NCBI RefSeq assembly: GCF_004791695.1
Contig: NZ_SRSO01000027.1
Span: forward strand, 1-64,000
Direction of reading: 5' to 3'
Length of the DNA stretch: 64,000 nt
DNA from: Flavivirga rizhaonensis
Lineage (GTDB): Bacteria > Bacteroidota > Bacteroidia > Flavobacteriales > Flavobacteriaceae
Made by a program: the position numbers and the translations under genes. Below, piece after piece: positions 17,666-25,361 of the stretch (within the stretch, counting starts at the first letter, position 1; the number at the start of each line of letters is the position of its first letter). The notes beneath the pieces were generated by a model, which saw nothing but the letters and a program-made list of their open reading frames with translations, searched no databases and was not told the DNA's origin.

Positions 17666-17790
17666 TGTCATTTCGACAGAGCGAAGCATGAGCGAGGAAA
17701 AATCTCATAATGATGGGATTCCTCCTCAATAGCTACGCTATATACGTTCAAGTAAAATATATTTTACTCTCCGTAGCGTTCGGAATGACA
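17666..17790 (+). repeat. dispersed intergenic repeat with TGTCA/TGACA ends
   Basis: The element starts TGTCATTTCGACAGAGCGAA and ends TTCGGAATGACA, an imperfect terminal inverted repeat. It holds inner segments also seen at 28507-28585 and, reversed, at 208-326. It lies in the 17509-17868 gap; the rest of that gap shows nothing else. Confidence 0.75.
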
Positions 17791-17868
17791 TAGTTTCTTT
17801 ATTAAAACAATTAAACAACTGATTGTTAAGTTTTAATATATTGAGCTCACGTTAATGTAAATACATAA

Positions 17869-18309
17869 ATGAAAACAGGCATATTAACATTAATAGTTGT
17901 ATTTATAACTTTAAATACAATATTCGCACAAGATTGGCAGACAAATTTTGAAAAGGCGAAAGACATTGCAACCAAAGAAAATAAACCTATTGTATTGGTT
18001 TTTCAAGGTTCCGATTGGTGTGCGCCTTGCATTAAATTAGACCGAGAAATTTGGAGTACAGATGCATTTAAAAGCTATGCAAAAAATAATTATGTCATGT
18101 TGCAGGCCGATTTTCCAAGGAAAAAGAAACATGCTTTAACAGAACTTCAAACCAAAGCAAATACTAAATTAGCAGAAACTTATAATAAAAATGGTATTTT
18201 CCCATTTGTTGTTGTTTTAGATAATCATGGCAAAGTATTAGGCCAAACAAGTTATAAAAAGACTACACCTACTAGTTATATTGAAGAATTAAATAGTTTT
18301 ATTAAATAA
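17869..18309 (+). CDS. secreted thioredoxin-like protein
   Basis: This 146-residue protein has a signal peptide ending FAQ at about residue 21 and one thioredoxin fold with the active-site motif WCAPC at residues 50-54. PFVVVLDNHGKVLG is the cis-Pro strand region. It should act on disulfides outside the cytoplasm. It is the first gene of a tight cluster (spacing 1 base to apbE, then overlaps), so a role in supplying thiols to that cluster is likely. Confidence 0.88.
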   Translation: MKTGILTLIVVFITLNTIFAQDWQTNFEKAKDIATKENKPIVLVFQGSDWCAPCIKLDREIWSTDAFKSYAKNNYVMLQADFPRKKKHALTELQTKANTKLAETYNKNGIFPFVVVLDNHGKVLGQTSYKKTTPTSYIEELNSFIK

Positions 18310-18310
18310 A

Positions 18311-19291
18311 TTGAAACAATTATTACCTGCATTTATGCTGTTATTTACAATAGTAAGTATAGCACAACAGCCATTCAAACGAACACTTAAATTAATGGGG
18401 AGTCGTTTTGATATTACTGTAGTTGCCAAAGATTCTATTGAGGCAAATACGCATATTGATACAGCTATAGCAGAAATTGACAGAATAGAAAAATTAATTT
18501 CTTCATGGGACAAAAACTCTCAGACATACAAAATAAATAAATATGCAGGCATTAAGCCAGTTAAAGTAGATACAGAGCTTTTTAATTTGATAGAGAGAGC
18601 CATAGAGATTTCAAAATTAACAGATGGTGCTTTTGATATTAGTTATGCTTCAATGGACAGGATTTGGAAATTTGATGGCAGTATGACTAAAATGCCTTCT
18701 AAGGAAGATATTAAGGCTTCGGTAGTTAAAGTAGGAATTAATAATATTATTTTAGACAAGTTCAATAGTACCGTATTTCTCAAAATTAAAGGAATGAAGA
18801 TTGGTTTTGGAGCCATTGGAAAAGGATATGCTGCAGATAAAGCAAAAGATTTACTAATCTCAAAAGGAGTCCCTTCAGGTATCATTAATGCTTCGGGAGA
18901 TATGAATACTTGGGGCAGGCAACCAAACGGTAATATGTGGAAAGTCGCTATAACGAACCCACTTAATAAAAATAAAGTATTTGCCTTGTTACCAATAACA
19001 AATGGTGCGGTTGTAACTTCCGGAAACTATGAGAAATTCGTCTCTTTTAATGGTAAGAGATATAGTCATATAATTGATCCACGAACAGGATATCCTTCAA
19101 GTGGTATTATAAGCGTTACTGTTTTCGCACCTAAAGCAGAACTAGCAGATGCGCTCGCCACTTCTGTATTTGTAATGGGTATAGAGACAGGGTTAGACCG
19201 CATTAATCAATTGCCAAAAATAGAATGTATAATTATTGATGATAAGGGAAATATCTTAAAATCAAATAATATAGAAATAGAAAAATTATGA
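18311..19291 (+). CDS. apbE: FAD:protein FMN transferase
   Basis: This 326-residue ApbE-family enzyme attaches FMN covalently to Thr or Ser of exported proteins. Family motifs: GKGYAADKA (171-179), NASGDMNTWG (193-202), TSGNYEKF (236-243) and HIIDPRTGYP (253-262). The start is TTG at 18311, one base after the previous stop; it gives a good signal peptide (KQLLPAFMLLFTIVSIAQ), which the first internal ATG would shorten. The last bases overlap the DUF4266 start. No substrate protein with a clear flavinylation motif was found in the window. Confidence 0.92.
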   Translation: MKQLLPAFMLLFTIVSIAQQPFKRTLKLMGSRFDITVVAKDSIEANTHIDTAIAEIDRIEKLISSWDKNSQTYKINKYAGIKPVKVDTELFNLIERAIEISKLTDGAFDISYASMDRIWKFDGSMTKMPSKEDIKASVVKVGINNIILDKFNSTVFLKIKGMKIGFGAIGKGYAADKAKDLLISKGVPSGIINASGDMNTWGRQPNGNMWKVAITNPLNKNKVFALLPITNGAVVTSGNYEKFVSFNGKRYSHIIDPRTGYPSSGIISVTVFAPKAELADALATSVFVMGIETGLDRINQLPKIECIIIDDKGNILKSNNIEIEKL

Positions 19292-19500
19292 TAAAGAGGT
19301 TTATACTTGTAATATTTGTTGTTTGCTTTTTAAGCAGCTGTGTTGTCGTAAAAGAGTATGAAAAGGTAAATATTAATGATCCTGATATGGCTCTAACCGA
19401 TATGAAATGCGATCGTAATATAACTACAATGCATTCTTATAGAGAAGCTGCTGTGGGTGCAAACGGAGGAAAAACCGGAGGAGGCTGTGGCTGTAATTAA
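19288..19500 (+). CDS. DUF4266 lipoprotein
   Basis: This 70-residue protein starts with a short lipoprotein signal (RFILVIFVVCFLSSC) and continues VVVKEYEKVNINDPDM with the conserved MKCDRN and YREAAVGANGGKTGG, ending GCGCN. The Gly/Cys-rich tail and length fit DUF4266. Its function is unknown; it usually sits beside DUF3570, as here. It overlaps apbE by 4 bases. Confidence 0.85.
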   Translation: MIKRFILVIFVVCFLSSCVVVKEYEKVNINDPDMALTDMKCDRNITTMHSYREAAVGANGGKTGGGCGCN

Positions 19501-19525
19501 TTTAAACATCGGATCACAAAAATTT

Positions 19526-20848
19526 ATGAATATATTAAAACTCCTTTTATCAACTAGTATTTTACTGGTACCTTTTATAAGTATTGCTCAGCAAGATCAA
19601 GACTCAAATAAAGCCTATAAAAAGCGTGTACTCGAAACTACAGAAGTTGATTTTTTGACTAGTTATTATAGTCAGGATGGTGATAATGCCGCTGTTAGTG
19701 GTGGTATTGGTACTGAAGAATTAACAGATATTACAGGAACATTTGTGGTTTCCATTCCCATGAACGATGATGATATCTTAACTATAGATACTGGAATATC
19801 TGCATACACATCTGCGTCTTCTAGCAATGTAGATCCTTTTGATGATGGACCAGCAGATCCCTTTCAAGCATCATCGGGTGCATCTAGCAGTGATTTATGG
19901 GCAAATCTTACCGGAAGTTATAGTCATAGTTCTGATGATCGTAATGACATTTGGTCCGCAAAAGTTTCTATATCTACAGAGTATGACTATTTTTCTATTG
20001 GATTCGGAGGTTCGTACACCAAACTATTCAATGAGAAAAACACTGAATTAAGCATAAACACCAACGTATTTATCGATACTTGGAATGCCATCTACCCTAC
20101 CGAATTAAGACCATTCACCAATGGCGGGAACGGTTTAAACGATAACCTCTTTACAAATAATACAATTACAGGAAATTCAAATTACAATCCAATTTTTAGT
20201 AAATTTGATAATGAGGGACGTCAAACATATGCTCTGGGATTTAGTTTTTCACAAATCTTACATAAAAACATACAAAGTTCATTAGCTCTAGATTTAGTTC
20301 AACAACAAGGCTTATTATCTACCCCTTTTCAAAGAGTGTATTTTGCAGATATAGCAGATTCATTTATAAATAACTTTCAGCTTGCTGATGCTATAGAACA
20401 ATTACCAGATAATAGATTCAAAATTGCCATTGGAGGCAGACTAAACTGGTATTTAAACGAAACTTTTACACTAAGAACATTTTACCGGTACTATTTTGAT
20501 GATTGGGGGATCACTTCTCATACGGCAAGTATTGAAGTTCCAATAAAGATAACAGATAAGTTTACTTTATACCCTTCTTATCGCTTTTATAATCAAACAG
20601 CAGCAGATTATTTTGCCCCATATGAAATGGCATTATCATCTAATGAATTCTACACGTCCGATTATGATTTATCTGAATATTCAGCAAATCAGTTAGGTTT
20701 TGGAATTTCTTATACTGATATTTTTACCAAAGCACATATTTGGAAATTAGGATTGAAAAGTATTGATTTAAAATTTTATCAATATGACAGAGATACCAAT
20801 TTTAATTCTAATATAATTACTGCTGGATTTAAGTTTATAATGGATTAA
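19526..20848 (+). CDS. DUF3570 outer-membrane-type protein
   Basis: This 440-residue protein has a signal peptide (NILKLLLSTSILLVPFISIA) and many alternating aromatic beta-strands ending TAGFKFIMD, which suggests an outer-membrane barrel. The start is the ATG at 19526, 25 bases after the DUF4266 stop; an open frame runs 69 bases further upstream into that gene but would lack a signal. The family assignment DUF3570 rests on its size, the VDFLTSYYSQDGDNAAVSGG start and its linkage to DUF4266. Function unknown; the cluster suggests an envelope redox complex. Confidence 0.82.
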   Translation: MNILKLLLSTSILLVPFISIAQQDQDSNKAYKKRVLETTEVDFLTSYYSQDGDNAAVSGGIGTEELTDITGTFVVSIPMNDDDILTIDTGISAYTSASSSNVDPFDDGPADPFQASSGASSSDLWANLTGSYSHSSDDRNDIWSAKVSISTEYDYFSIGFGGSYTKLFNEKNTELSINTNVFIDTWNAIYPTELRPFTNGGNGLNDNLFTNNTITGNSNYNPIFSKFDNEGRQTYALGFSFSQILHKNIQSSLALDLVQQQGLLSTPFQRVYFADIADSFINNFQLADAIEQLPDNRFKIAIGGRLNWYLNETFTLRTFYRYYFDDWGITSHTASIEVPIKITDKFTLYPSYRFYNQTAADYFAPYEMALSSNEFYTSDYDLSEYSANQLGFGISYTDIFTKAHIWKLGLKSIDLKFYQYDRDTNFNSNIITAGFKFIMD

Positions 20849-20938
20849 TTAGCGAAAAAGACAAGAGAAATAAGCAGTTTCATCTCATTGACAAAAAATA
20901 GAAAAATGTAACATTAGTTGCATTTCATTTTAAAAACC

Positions 20939-20956
20939 TATCGTATATTTGCGATA
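20939..20956. promoter_or_regulatory. ArsR-type operator overlapping the arsR promoter
   Basis: TATCGTATATTTGCGATA is an imperfect dyad (TATCG and CGATA). It contains TATATTTG (20944-20951), which fits the -7 element, so a bound repressor would block it. A close copy lies at 21286-21303 before the next gene. Confidence 0.65.
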
Positions 20957-20962
20957 AACATT

Positions 20963-21268
20963 ATGAAAAGAAGTTTAGAACATATAGAATATAAGGAAGA
21001 TACCGAAGCTTTGGCGAAATTTGCTAAAGCTTTGGCACATCCTACACGAATTGCCATTTTAAAATATCTTGAAAATCAATCGTGTTGTTTCACTGGGGAT
21101 TTGGTTGATGTATTACCCATATCTCAATCAACAGTATCTCAACATTTAAAAGAATTAAAAAATGCAGGTTTGATACAAGGAGAATTAAAACCACCCAAAA
21201 TAAAATACTGTATTAATCAAGATAATTGGAAAACTGCAAAAACGTTATTTCAGCAATTTTTTGATTGA
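20963..21268 (+). CDS. ArsR-family metalloregulator
   Basis: This 101-residue winged-helix repressor carries the HTH segment VLPISQSTVSQHLKELKNAG and IKYCINQDNW. The start is the ATG at 20963, just after the operator; an open frame begins 45 bases upstream but would run through the promoter. A Cys-Cys pair (ENQSCCFTGDL, about residues 36-37 of the adjacent helix) may bind arsenite or another thiophilic ligand. It lies first in a run of same-strand genes for thiol proteins and permeases, which it probably represses. Confidence 0.9.
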   Translation: MKRSLEHIEYKEDTEALAKFAKALAHPTRIAILKYLENQSCCFTGDLVDVLPISQSTVSQHLKELKNAGLIQGELKPPKIKYCINQDNWKTAKTLFQQFFD

Positions 21269-21285
21269 TATTTTTTTAATAATCA

Positions 21286-21303
21286 AATCGTTTATTGGCG
21301 ATA
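21286..21303. promoter_or_regulatory. second ArsR-type operator
   Basis: AATCGTTTATTGGCGATA matches the site at 20939-20956 in 15 of 18 positions, and both are followed by AACA. It lies in the 51-base gap between arsR and the thioredoxin-like gene. Confidence 0.6.
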
Positions 21304-21319
21304 AACAAATATAAATATT

Positions 21320-21556
21320 ATGACCAAAATAATTAAAATTTTAGGGACAGGTTGTCCTAAGTGTCAATCAATGACAAGGATTGTTCAAGATGTAGTTTCA
21401 GAAAACAATATCGATGCTACAATTGAAAAAGTCGAGGACATCATAGAAATTATGAAGTTCAACGTAATGACCACACCAGTTTTAGTAATAGATGACGCGA
21501 TTACAATAAAGGGCAGAGTCCCTTCAAAAGATGAAGTATTGGCGTTTTTAAACTAA
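21320..21556 (+). CDS. small thioredoxin-fold protein (redox-active disulfide protein 2 type)
   Basis: This 78-residue cytoplasmic protein starts KIIKILGTGCPKCQSM, with the CPKC redox motif at about residues 11-14, and has VMTTPVLVIDDAI with the cis-Pro. The size fits the small thioredoxin family often coded beside YraQ-type permeases. It may pass electrons within the arsenical/metal resistance cluster or carry the metal to the permease. It is the first gene after the second operator. Confidence 0.85.
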   Translation: MTKIIKILGTGCPKCQSMTRIVQDVVSENNIDATIEKVEDIIEIMKFNVMTTPVLVIDDAITIKGRVPSKDEVLAFLN

Positions 21557-21570
21557 TACAAAAGCCTACT

Positions 21571-21735
21571 ATGAATTATCATATCAAAGCTTTATCCATT
21601 TCAAATCAAGATGCAGTTGTTCACTTAAAGCAATCAAATACAGATTTTGGCACAGCTTCAAAGACTGTTGAAACTTTGAAAAATCCTGCCCTTTGTTTCA
21701 TTTCGGGTACTATTAACACGATTAAAAATGTTTGA
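21571..21735 (+). CDS. 54-residue protein, possible OsmC-like remnant
   Basis: This frame begins with ATG 15 bases after the thioredoxin-like gene and overlaps the permease start by 8 bases, as translated genes in an operon often do. The product begins MNYHIKALSISNQDAVVHL and ends FISGTINTIKNV. The wording resembles the N-terminal part of small OsmC-type proteins, in which a LPNPAE-like segment is expected where KNPAL is seen. If so it is truncated. It could equally be a real small protein; nothing proves a function. Confidence 0.45.
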   Translation: MNYHIKALSISNQDAVVHLKQSNTDFGTASKTVETLKNPALCFISGTINTIKNV

Positions 21736-22705
21736 TTGGGTACAAAACATAGCAGATTGGTTGGTCTATGATGTTCTTAATTTAAACAAAAAACAGCATT
21801 TAGCAGAAGCCTTAAACTTCTTTATTTATGACACCACAAAGATTCTAATCCTACTTTTTGTTGTCATCTTTTTTATGGGAATCGTTAATAGTTACTTTCC
21901 CATAGATAAAGTAAAAAATTATCTATCAAGAAATAAATTATACGGATTGGAATACCTTATGGCAAGTCTTTTTGGTGTAGTAACACCCTTTTGTTCTTGT
22001 TCATCAGTTCCTTTGTTTATTGGTTTTGTAAGAGGTGGAATTCCTTTAGGTGTCACCTTCTCTTTTTTGATTACTTCACCTTTGGTCAATGAAGTTGCAA
22101 TTGGACTTTTTGCCGGCTTATTTGGTTTCAAAACTACAATCATTTATGTGGTAAGTGGTATATTATTAGGTACAATATCAGGTATCATACTTCAAAATCT
22201 AAAATTAGAATGCTATCTAACACCTTGGGTAAAAGAGGTATTAGCAAACGCCCAAAGAGAACAAGATATATTTCAGGCAGAAAATCAAACCTTTAAGCAA
22301 CGTTTATCAATTATTTGGACAGAAACCCTAAAAATCCTTAAAGGCATCATTCCTTATGTTTTAGTAGGCATCGCAATTGGCGGATTAATGCATGGATATA
22401 TTCCAGAAGGTTTTTTTGAAAAATATATGGACAAGGACAATCTTTTTGCTGTTCCTATTGCAACCATTTTGGCTATTCCTATGTACTCGAACGCATCAGG
22501 CATACTTCCAGTAGTTCAGGTATTGGTAGCTAAAGGGATTCCGTTAGGAACTGCAATCGCCTTTATGATGGGAGTTGTTGGTTTATCGTTACCAGAAGCT
22601 ATGCTCTTAAAAAAAGTAATGACTTTAAAACTCATTGCCATATTTTTTGCTGTCGTTACACTTTGCATCATCATTTCAGGATATTTATTTAACATCATAT
22701 TATAA
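21728..22705 (+). CDS. YraQ-family permease
   Basis: This 325-residue inner-membrane protein has about eight membrane segments in two halves. The first half carries FGVVTPFCSCSSVPLFIGF (about residues 80-98), the Cys motif of the UPF0718/YraQ family, and the second half has AIPMYSNASGILPVVQVL. Such permeases occur with ArsR regulators and small thioredoxins and are thought to export arsenic-type or metal thiol compounds. The substrate is not shown here. Confidence 0.88.
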   Translation: MFDWVQNIADWLVYDVLNLNKKQHLAEALNFFIYDTTKILILLFVVIFFMGIVNSYFPIDKVKNYLSRNKLYGLEYLMASLFGVVTPFCSCSSVPLFIGFVRGGIPLGVTFSFLITSPLVNEVAIGLFAGLFGFKTTIIYVVSGILLGTISGIILQNLKLECYLTPWVKEVLANAQREQDIFQAENQTFKQRLSIIWTETLKILKGIIPYVLVGIAIGGLMHGYIPEGFFEKYMDKDNLFAVPIATILAIPMYSNASGILPVVQVLVAKGIPLGTAIAFMMGVVGLSLPEAMLLKKVMTLKLIAIFFAVVTLCIIISGYLFNIIL

Positions 22706-22723
22706 ACCAAAAATCAATAAAAA

Positions 22724-23161
22724 ATGAAACCAGTTAAATTTTTCACAGTTTTAGTTATAAGTCTAATACTGACAGCTTGTAATAGTCAAGATAAAAACAA
22801 AGCAACTTCTTTAGATAAATCCATTTCAAAAATTGAAATTCTGGATTTTCACTCAACACACAGATGTATGACGTGCAATGCAATTGAAGCAAATACAAAA
22901 TACACATTGAACACTTATTTTGCAACGGAATTGAAAGAAGATAAAATTACGCTTCAGGTTATCAATGTAGATGAAAAGGAAAACGAGAAAATTGCTGAAA
23001 AATTTGAGGCATCTGGAACATCCCTATTCTTGAATGTGATAAAAAACGGAAAGGAAACCCAAATAAATTTAACTGATTTTGCCTTTATGGAGGGGAATGA
23101 CCAAGAAGCCTTTTCAAAAGAACTGAAATCTAAAATAGACACGGAATTAAAAACACTCTAA
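22724..23161 (+). CDS. ArsF-family thioredoxin-like lipoprotein
   Basis: This 145-residue protein has a lipoprotein signal with Cys19 (LILTAC) and a thioredoxin fold with HRCMTCNAIE (Cys48 and Cys51). The sequence fits the family named nitrophenyl-compound nitroreductase subunit ArsF, known from arsEFG operons that handle nitro-aromatic arsenicals. The stop overlaps the next start region with no gap, and the next gene is the matching ArsG-type permease, which supports the call. Whether this host sees aromatic arsenicals is unknown. Confidence 0.75.
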   Translation: MKPVKFFTVLVISLILTACNSQDKNKATSLDKSISKIEILDFHSTHRCMTCNAIEANTKYTLNTYFATELKEDKITLQVINVDEKENEKIAEKFEASGTSLFLNVIKNGKETQINLTDFAFMEGNDQEAFSKELKSKIDTELKTL

Positions 23162-23872
23162 ATGGATTTTTTGCAGTCGCTTTTAGAGAATTATGAAATC
23201 CCAATATTATCGGCATTTATACTCGGATTAATGACAGCCATTAGTCCGTGTCCTTTGGCGACCAACATAACTGCAACAGCTTTTATTTCTAAAAATATTT
23301 CCAGTAAACGGAAAGTGTTTTTAAGCGGATTGCTTTACTCTTTAGGAAGAGGGTTCAGCTATACCTCAATAGGTTTGGTGTTATATCTTGGTGCAAGTAA
23401 ATTCCACATTGCTCGATTTTTCAATCAGAATGGAGAGAAATATTTAGGACCTTTATTGATAGTTATAGGCTTAATAATGCTAAATGTAATTAAGCTTAAT
23501 TTTTTAGGCAAATCGAATTTTCAAGAAAAACTTTCCGCAAAATTTAAAGATAAAGGGCTGCTAGGTTCCTTTTTGATAGGAGTAATTTTTGCTTTGGCAT
23601 TTTGCCCATATAGTGGAGCATTATTTTTTGGTATGTTAATACCAATGACTATTGCATCAGCAAACGGTCTTTATTTACCTATTGTTTTTGCATTCGGAAC
23701 AGGGTTACCTGTAATTCTTTTCACCTATTTATTGGCATTTACCACAGGAAAAGTAGGCGTTTTCTACAACAGAATTACCAAAATCGAAAAAGTAATGCGA
23801 ACTGTTGCTGCTGTCACTTTTATTATGACTGGATTATACTATGTTTTCATTTTCACGGGAATATTGGAATAG
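23162..23872 (+). CDS. ArsG-family (DsbD/CcdA-like) efflux permease
   Basis: This 236-residue membrane protein has about six segments and two conserved Cys-Pro sites: AISPCPLATNI at about 28-38 and ALAFCPYSGALFFG at about 139-152. These are typical of CcdA-like transporters and of the ArsG permease for aminobenzyl arsenicals. It directly follows the ArsF-type gene, sharing its junction. It could move electrons across the membrane to the lipoprotein rather than export arsenic; both fit the sequence. Confidence 0.78.
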   Translation: MDFLQSLLENYEIPILSAFILGLMTAISPCPLATNITATAFISKNISSKRKVFLSGLLYSLGRGFSYTSIGLVLYLGASKFHIARFFNQNGEKYLGPLLIVIGLIMLNVIKLNFLGKSNFQEKLSAKFKDKGLLGSFLIGVIFALAFCPYSGALFFGMLIPMTIASANGLYLPIVFAFGTGLPVILFTYLLAFTTGKVGVFYNRITKIEKVMRTVAAVTFIMTGLYYVFIFTGILE

Positions 23873-23888
23873 CGATTTAGGTGCCAAC

Positions 23889-23981
23889 CTGAACCGTTTT
23901 TATCTTGAGTTAAGTATCTTGCTTACTGAAAAGTTAGTACACAAAATTCGCTACTTTATTACATATACAAAACCGGTTCAG
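23889..23981. repeat. inverted repeat after the ars cluster
   Basis: CTGAACCGTTTT (23889-23900) and AAAACCGGTTCAG (23969-23981) are inverted copies with one extra base, 68 bases apart. They lie in the 23873-24258 gap. The rest of the gap up to the gcvT promoter shows no gene or other site. Confidence 0.5.
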
Positions 23982-24224
23982 ACTGTTTCAAAACCTTAGC
24001 TGTTAAGTTCTAAACTGAAAATTTAGAGTTTATTTGCAAGACCGTTACCTACTATAACCATATTTAAGGACAAGACCTTTTGAAAAAAATAAAGCCCAAT
24101 AAAAATTAAAAATTTCTTCATTTTAAAAGCTATAGTTACGAATAACGCATTTAAGCACTAACAAAATGTCAATACTTTACATTTTTAACAAAAATTTGAT
24201 AATAAAAATCAAGTAAAATTTATG

Positions 24225-24232
24225 TAGTTTTG
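24225..24232 (+). promoter_or_regulatory. -7 promoter element of gcvT
   Basis: TAGTTTTG fits TAnnTTTG and lies 26 bases before the gcvT start. The only TTTG upstream (24195-24198) is 26 bases away, more than usual. Confidence 0.45.
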
Positions 24233-24258
24233 CTCGACAATATTTCAATCACTATAAA

Positions 24259-25341
24259 ATGAAAAACACTGCATTAACATTAACTCACGAAGCACTTGGA
24301 GCTAAAATGGTCCCTTTTGCAGGCTATAATATGCCTGTACAATACGAAGGTGTGAATATAGAGCATGAAACGGTAAGACAAGCTGTTGGCGTGTTTGATG
24401 TATCGCATATGGGTGAGTTTTTAATTGAAGGAGAACATGCATTGGATTTAATACAAAAGGTATCTAGTAATGATGCCTCTAAATTAACCATAGGCAAAGC
24501 ACAATACAGCTGTTTACCAAATGATAATGGTGGAATTGTAGACGATTTAATCATTTATAAAATAAAAGAAGACGCGTATCTATTGGTTGTTAACGCAAGT
24601 AATATTGAAAAGGACTGGAACTGGATTCAGTCTAAAAATGATACTGGTGCTACCATGCGCAATTTAAGTGAAGACTATTCGTTACTTGCCATTCAAGGTC
24701 CAAAAGCCATAGAAGCCATGCAATCAATTACCAGTCATGATTTATCCGCAATAAAATTCTACAATTTCGTAGTTGGAGATTTTGCGGGGATAGAACATGT
24801 CATTATATCAGCCACAGGATACACAGGAAGTGGCGGTTTTGAAATTTACTGTAAGAATAGTGAAGTAAAACAAATTTGGGACAAAGTATTCGAAGCCGGT
24901 GCAGATTACGGTATCAAACCTATAGGGTTAGCCGCTCGTGATACCTTACGTTTAGAAATGGGTTATTGCCTTTACGGAAATGATATCGACGATACCACCT
25001 CTCCTATTGAAGCTGGTTTAGGTTGGATAACAAAATTCACAAAAGAGTTTACTAATTCTGAAGCTTTAAAAGCAGAAAAAGAACGAGGTGCTGAACGTAA
25101 ATTAATTGCTTTCGAATTAGATAAACGTGGTATTCCAAGACAAGGCTATGATATTGTTGATGGTAATGGAAATAAAATAGGTCATGTAACTTCGGGCACC
25201 ATGTCTCCATCGCTAGGCAAAGGTATTGGCTTAGGTTATGTACCAACCGTTTTTACAGATGTTAATAGTAAAATTAACATTCAGATACGTAAAAATGCTG
25301 TTCCCGCAACTGTAATCAAACTACCGTTTTATAAAAGCTAA
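24259..25341 (+). CDS. gcvT: glycine cleavage system T protein (aminomethyltransferase)
   Basis: This 360-residue cytoplasmic enzyme transfers the methylene group of glycine to tetrahydrofolate. Family motifs: VPFAGYNMPVQYEG (18-31), GVFDVSHMGEF (44-54), QYSCLPNDNGGIVDDLI and GIKPIGLAARDTLRLEMGY, followed by the C-terminal barrel with GHVTSGTMSPSLGKGIGLGY. The length is normal. The other glycine cleavage genes are not in the window. The next gene starts 20 bases after the stop. Confidence 0.95.
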   Translation: MKNTALTLTHEALGAKMVPFAGYNMPVQYEGVNIEHETVRQAVGVFDVSHMGEFLIEGEHALDLIQKVSSNDASKLTIGKAQYSCLPNDNGGIVDDLIIYKIKEDAYLLVVNASNIEKDWNWIQSKNDTGATMRNLSEDYSLLAIQGPKAIEAMQSITSHDLSAIKFYNFVVGDFAGIEHVIISATGYTGSGGFEIYCKNSEVKQIWDKVFEAGADYGIKPIGLAARDTLRLEMGYCLYGNDIDDTTSPIEAGLGWITKFTKEFTNSEALKAEKERGAERKLIAFELDKRGIPRQGYDIVDGNGNKIGHVTSGTMSPSLGKGIGLGYVPTVFTDVNSKINIQIRKNAVPATVIKLPFYKS

Positions 25342-25361
25342 AAGAAAAGCATGTTCTATAA

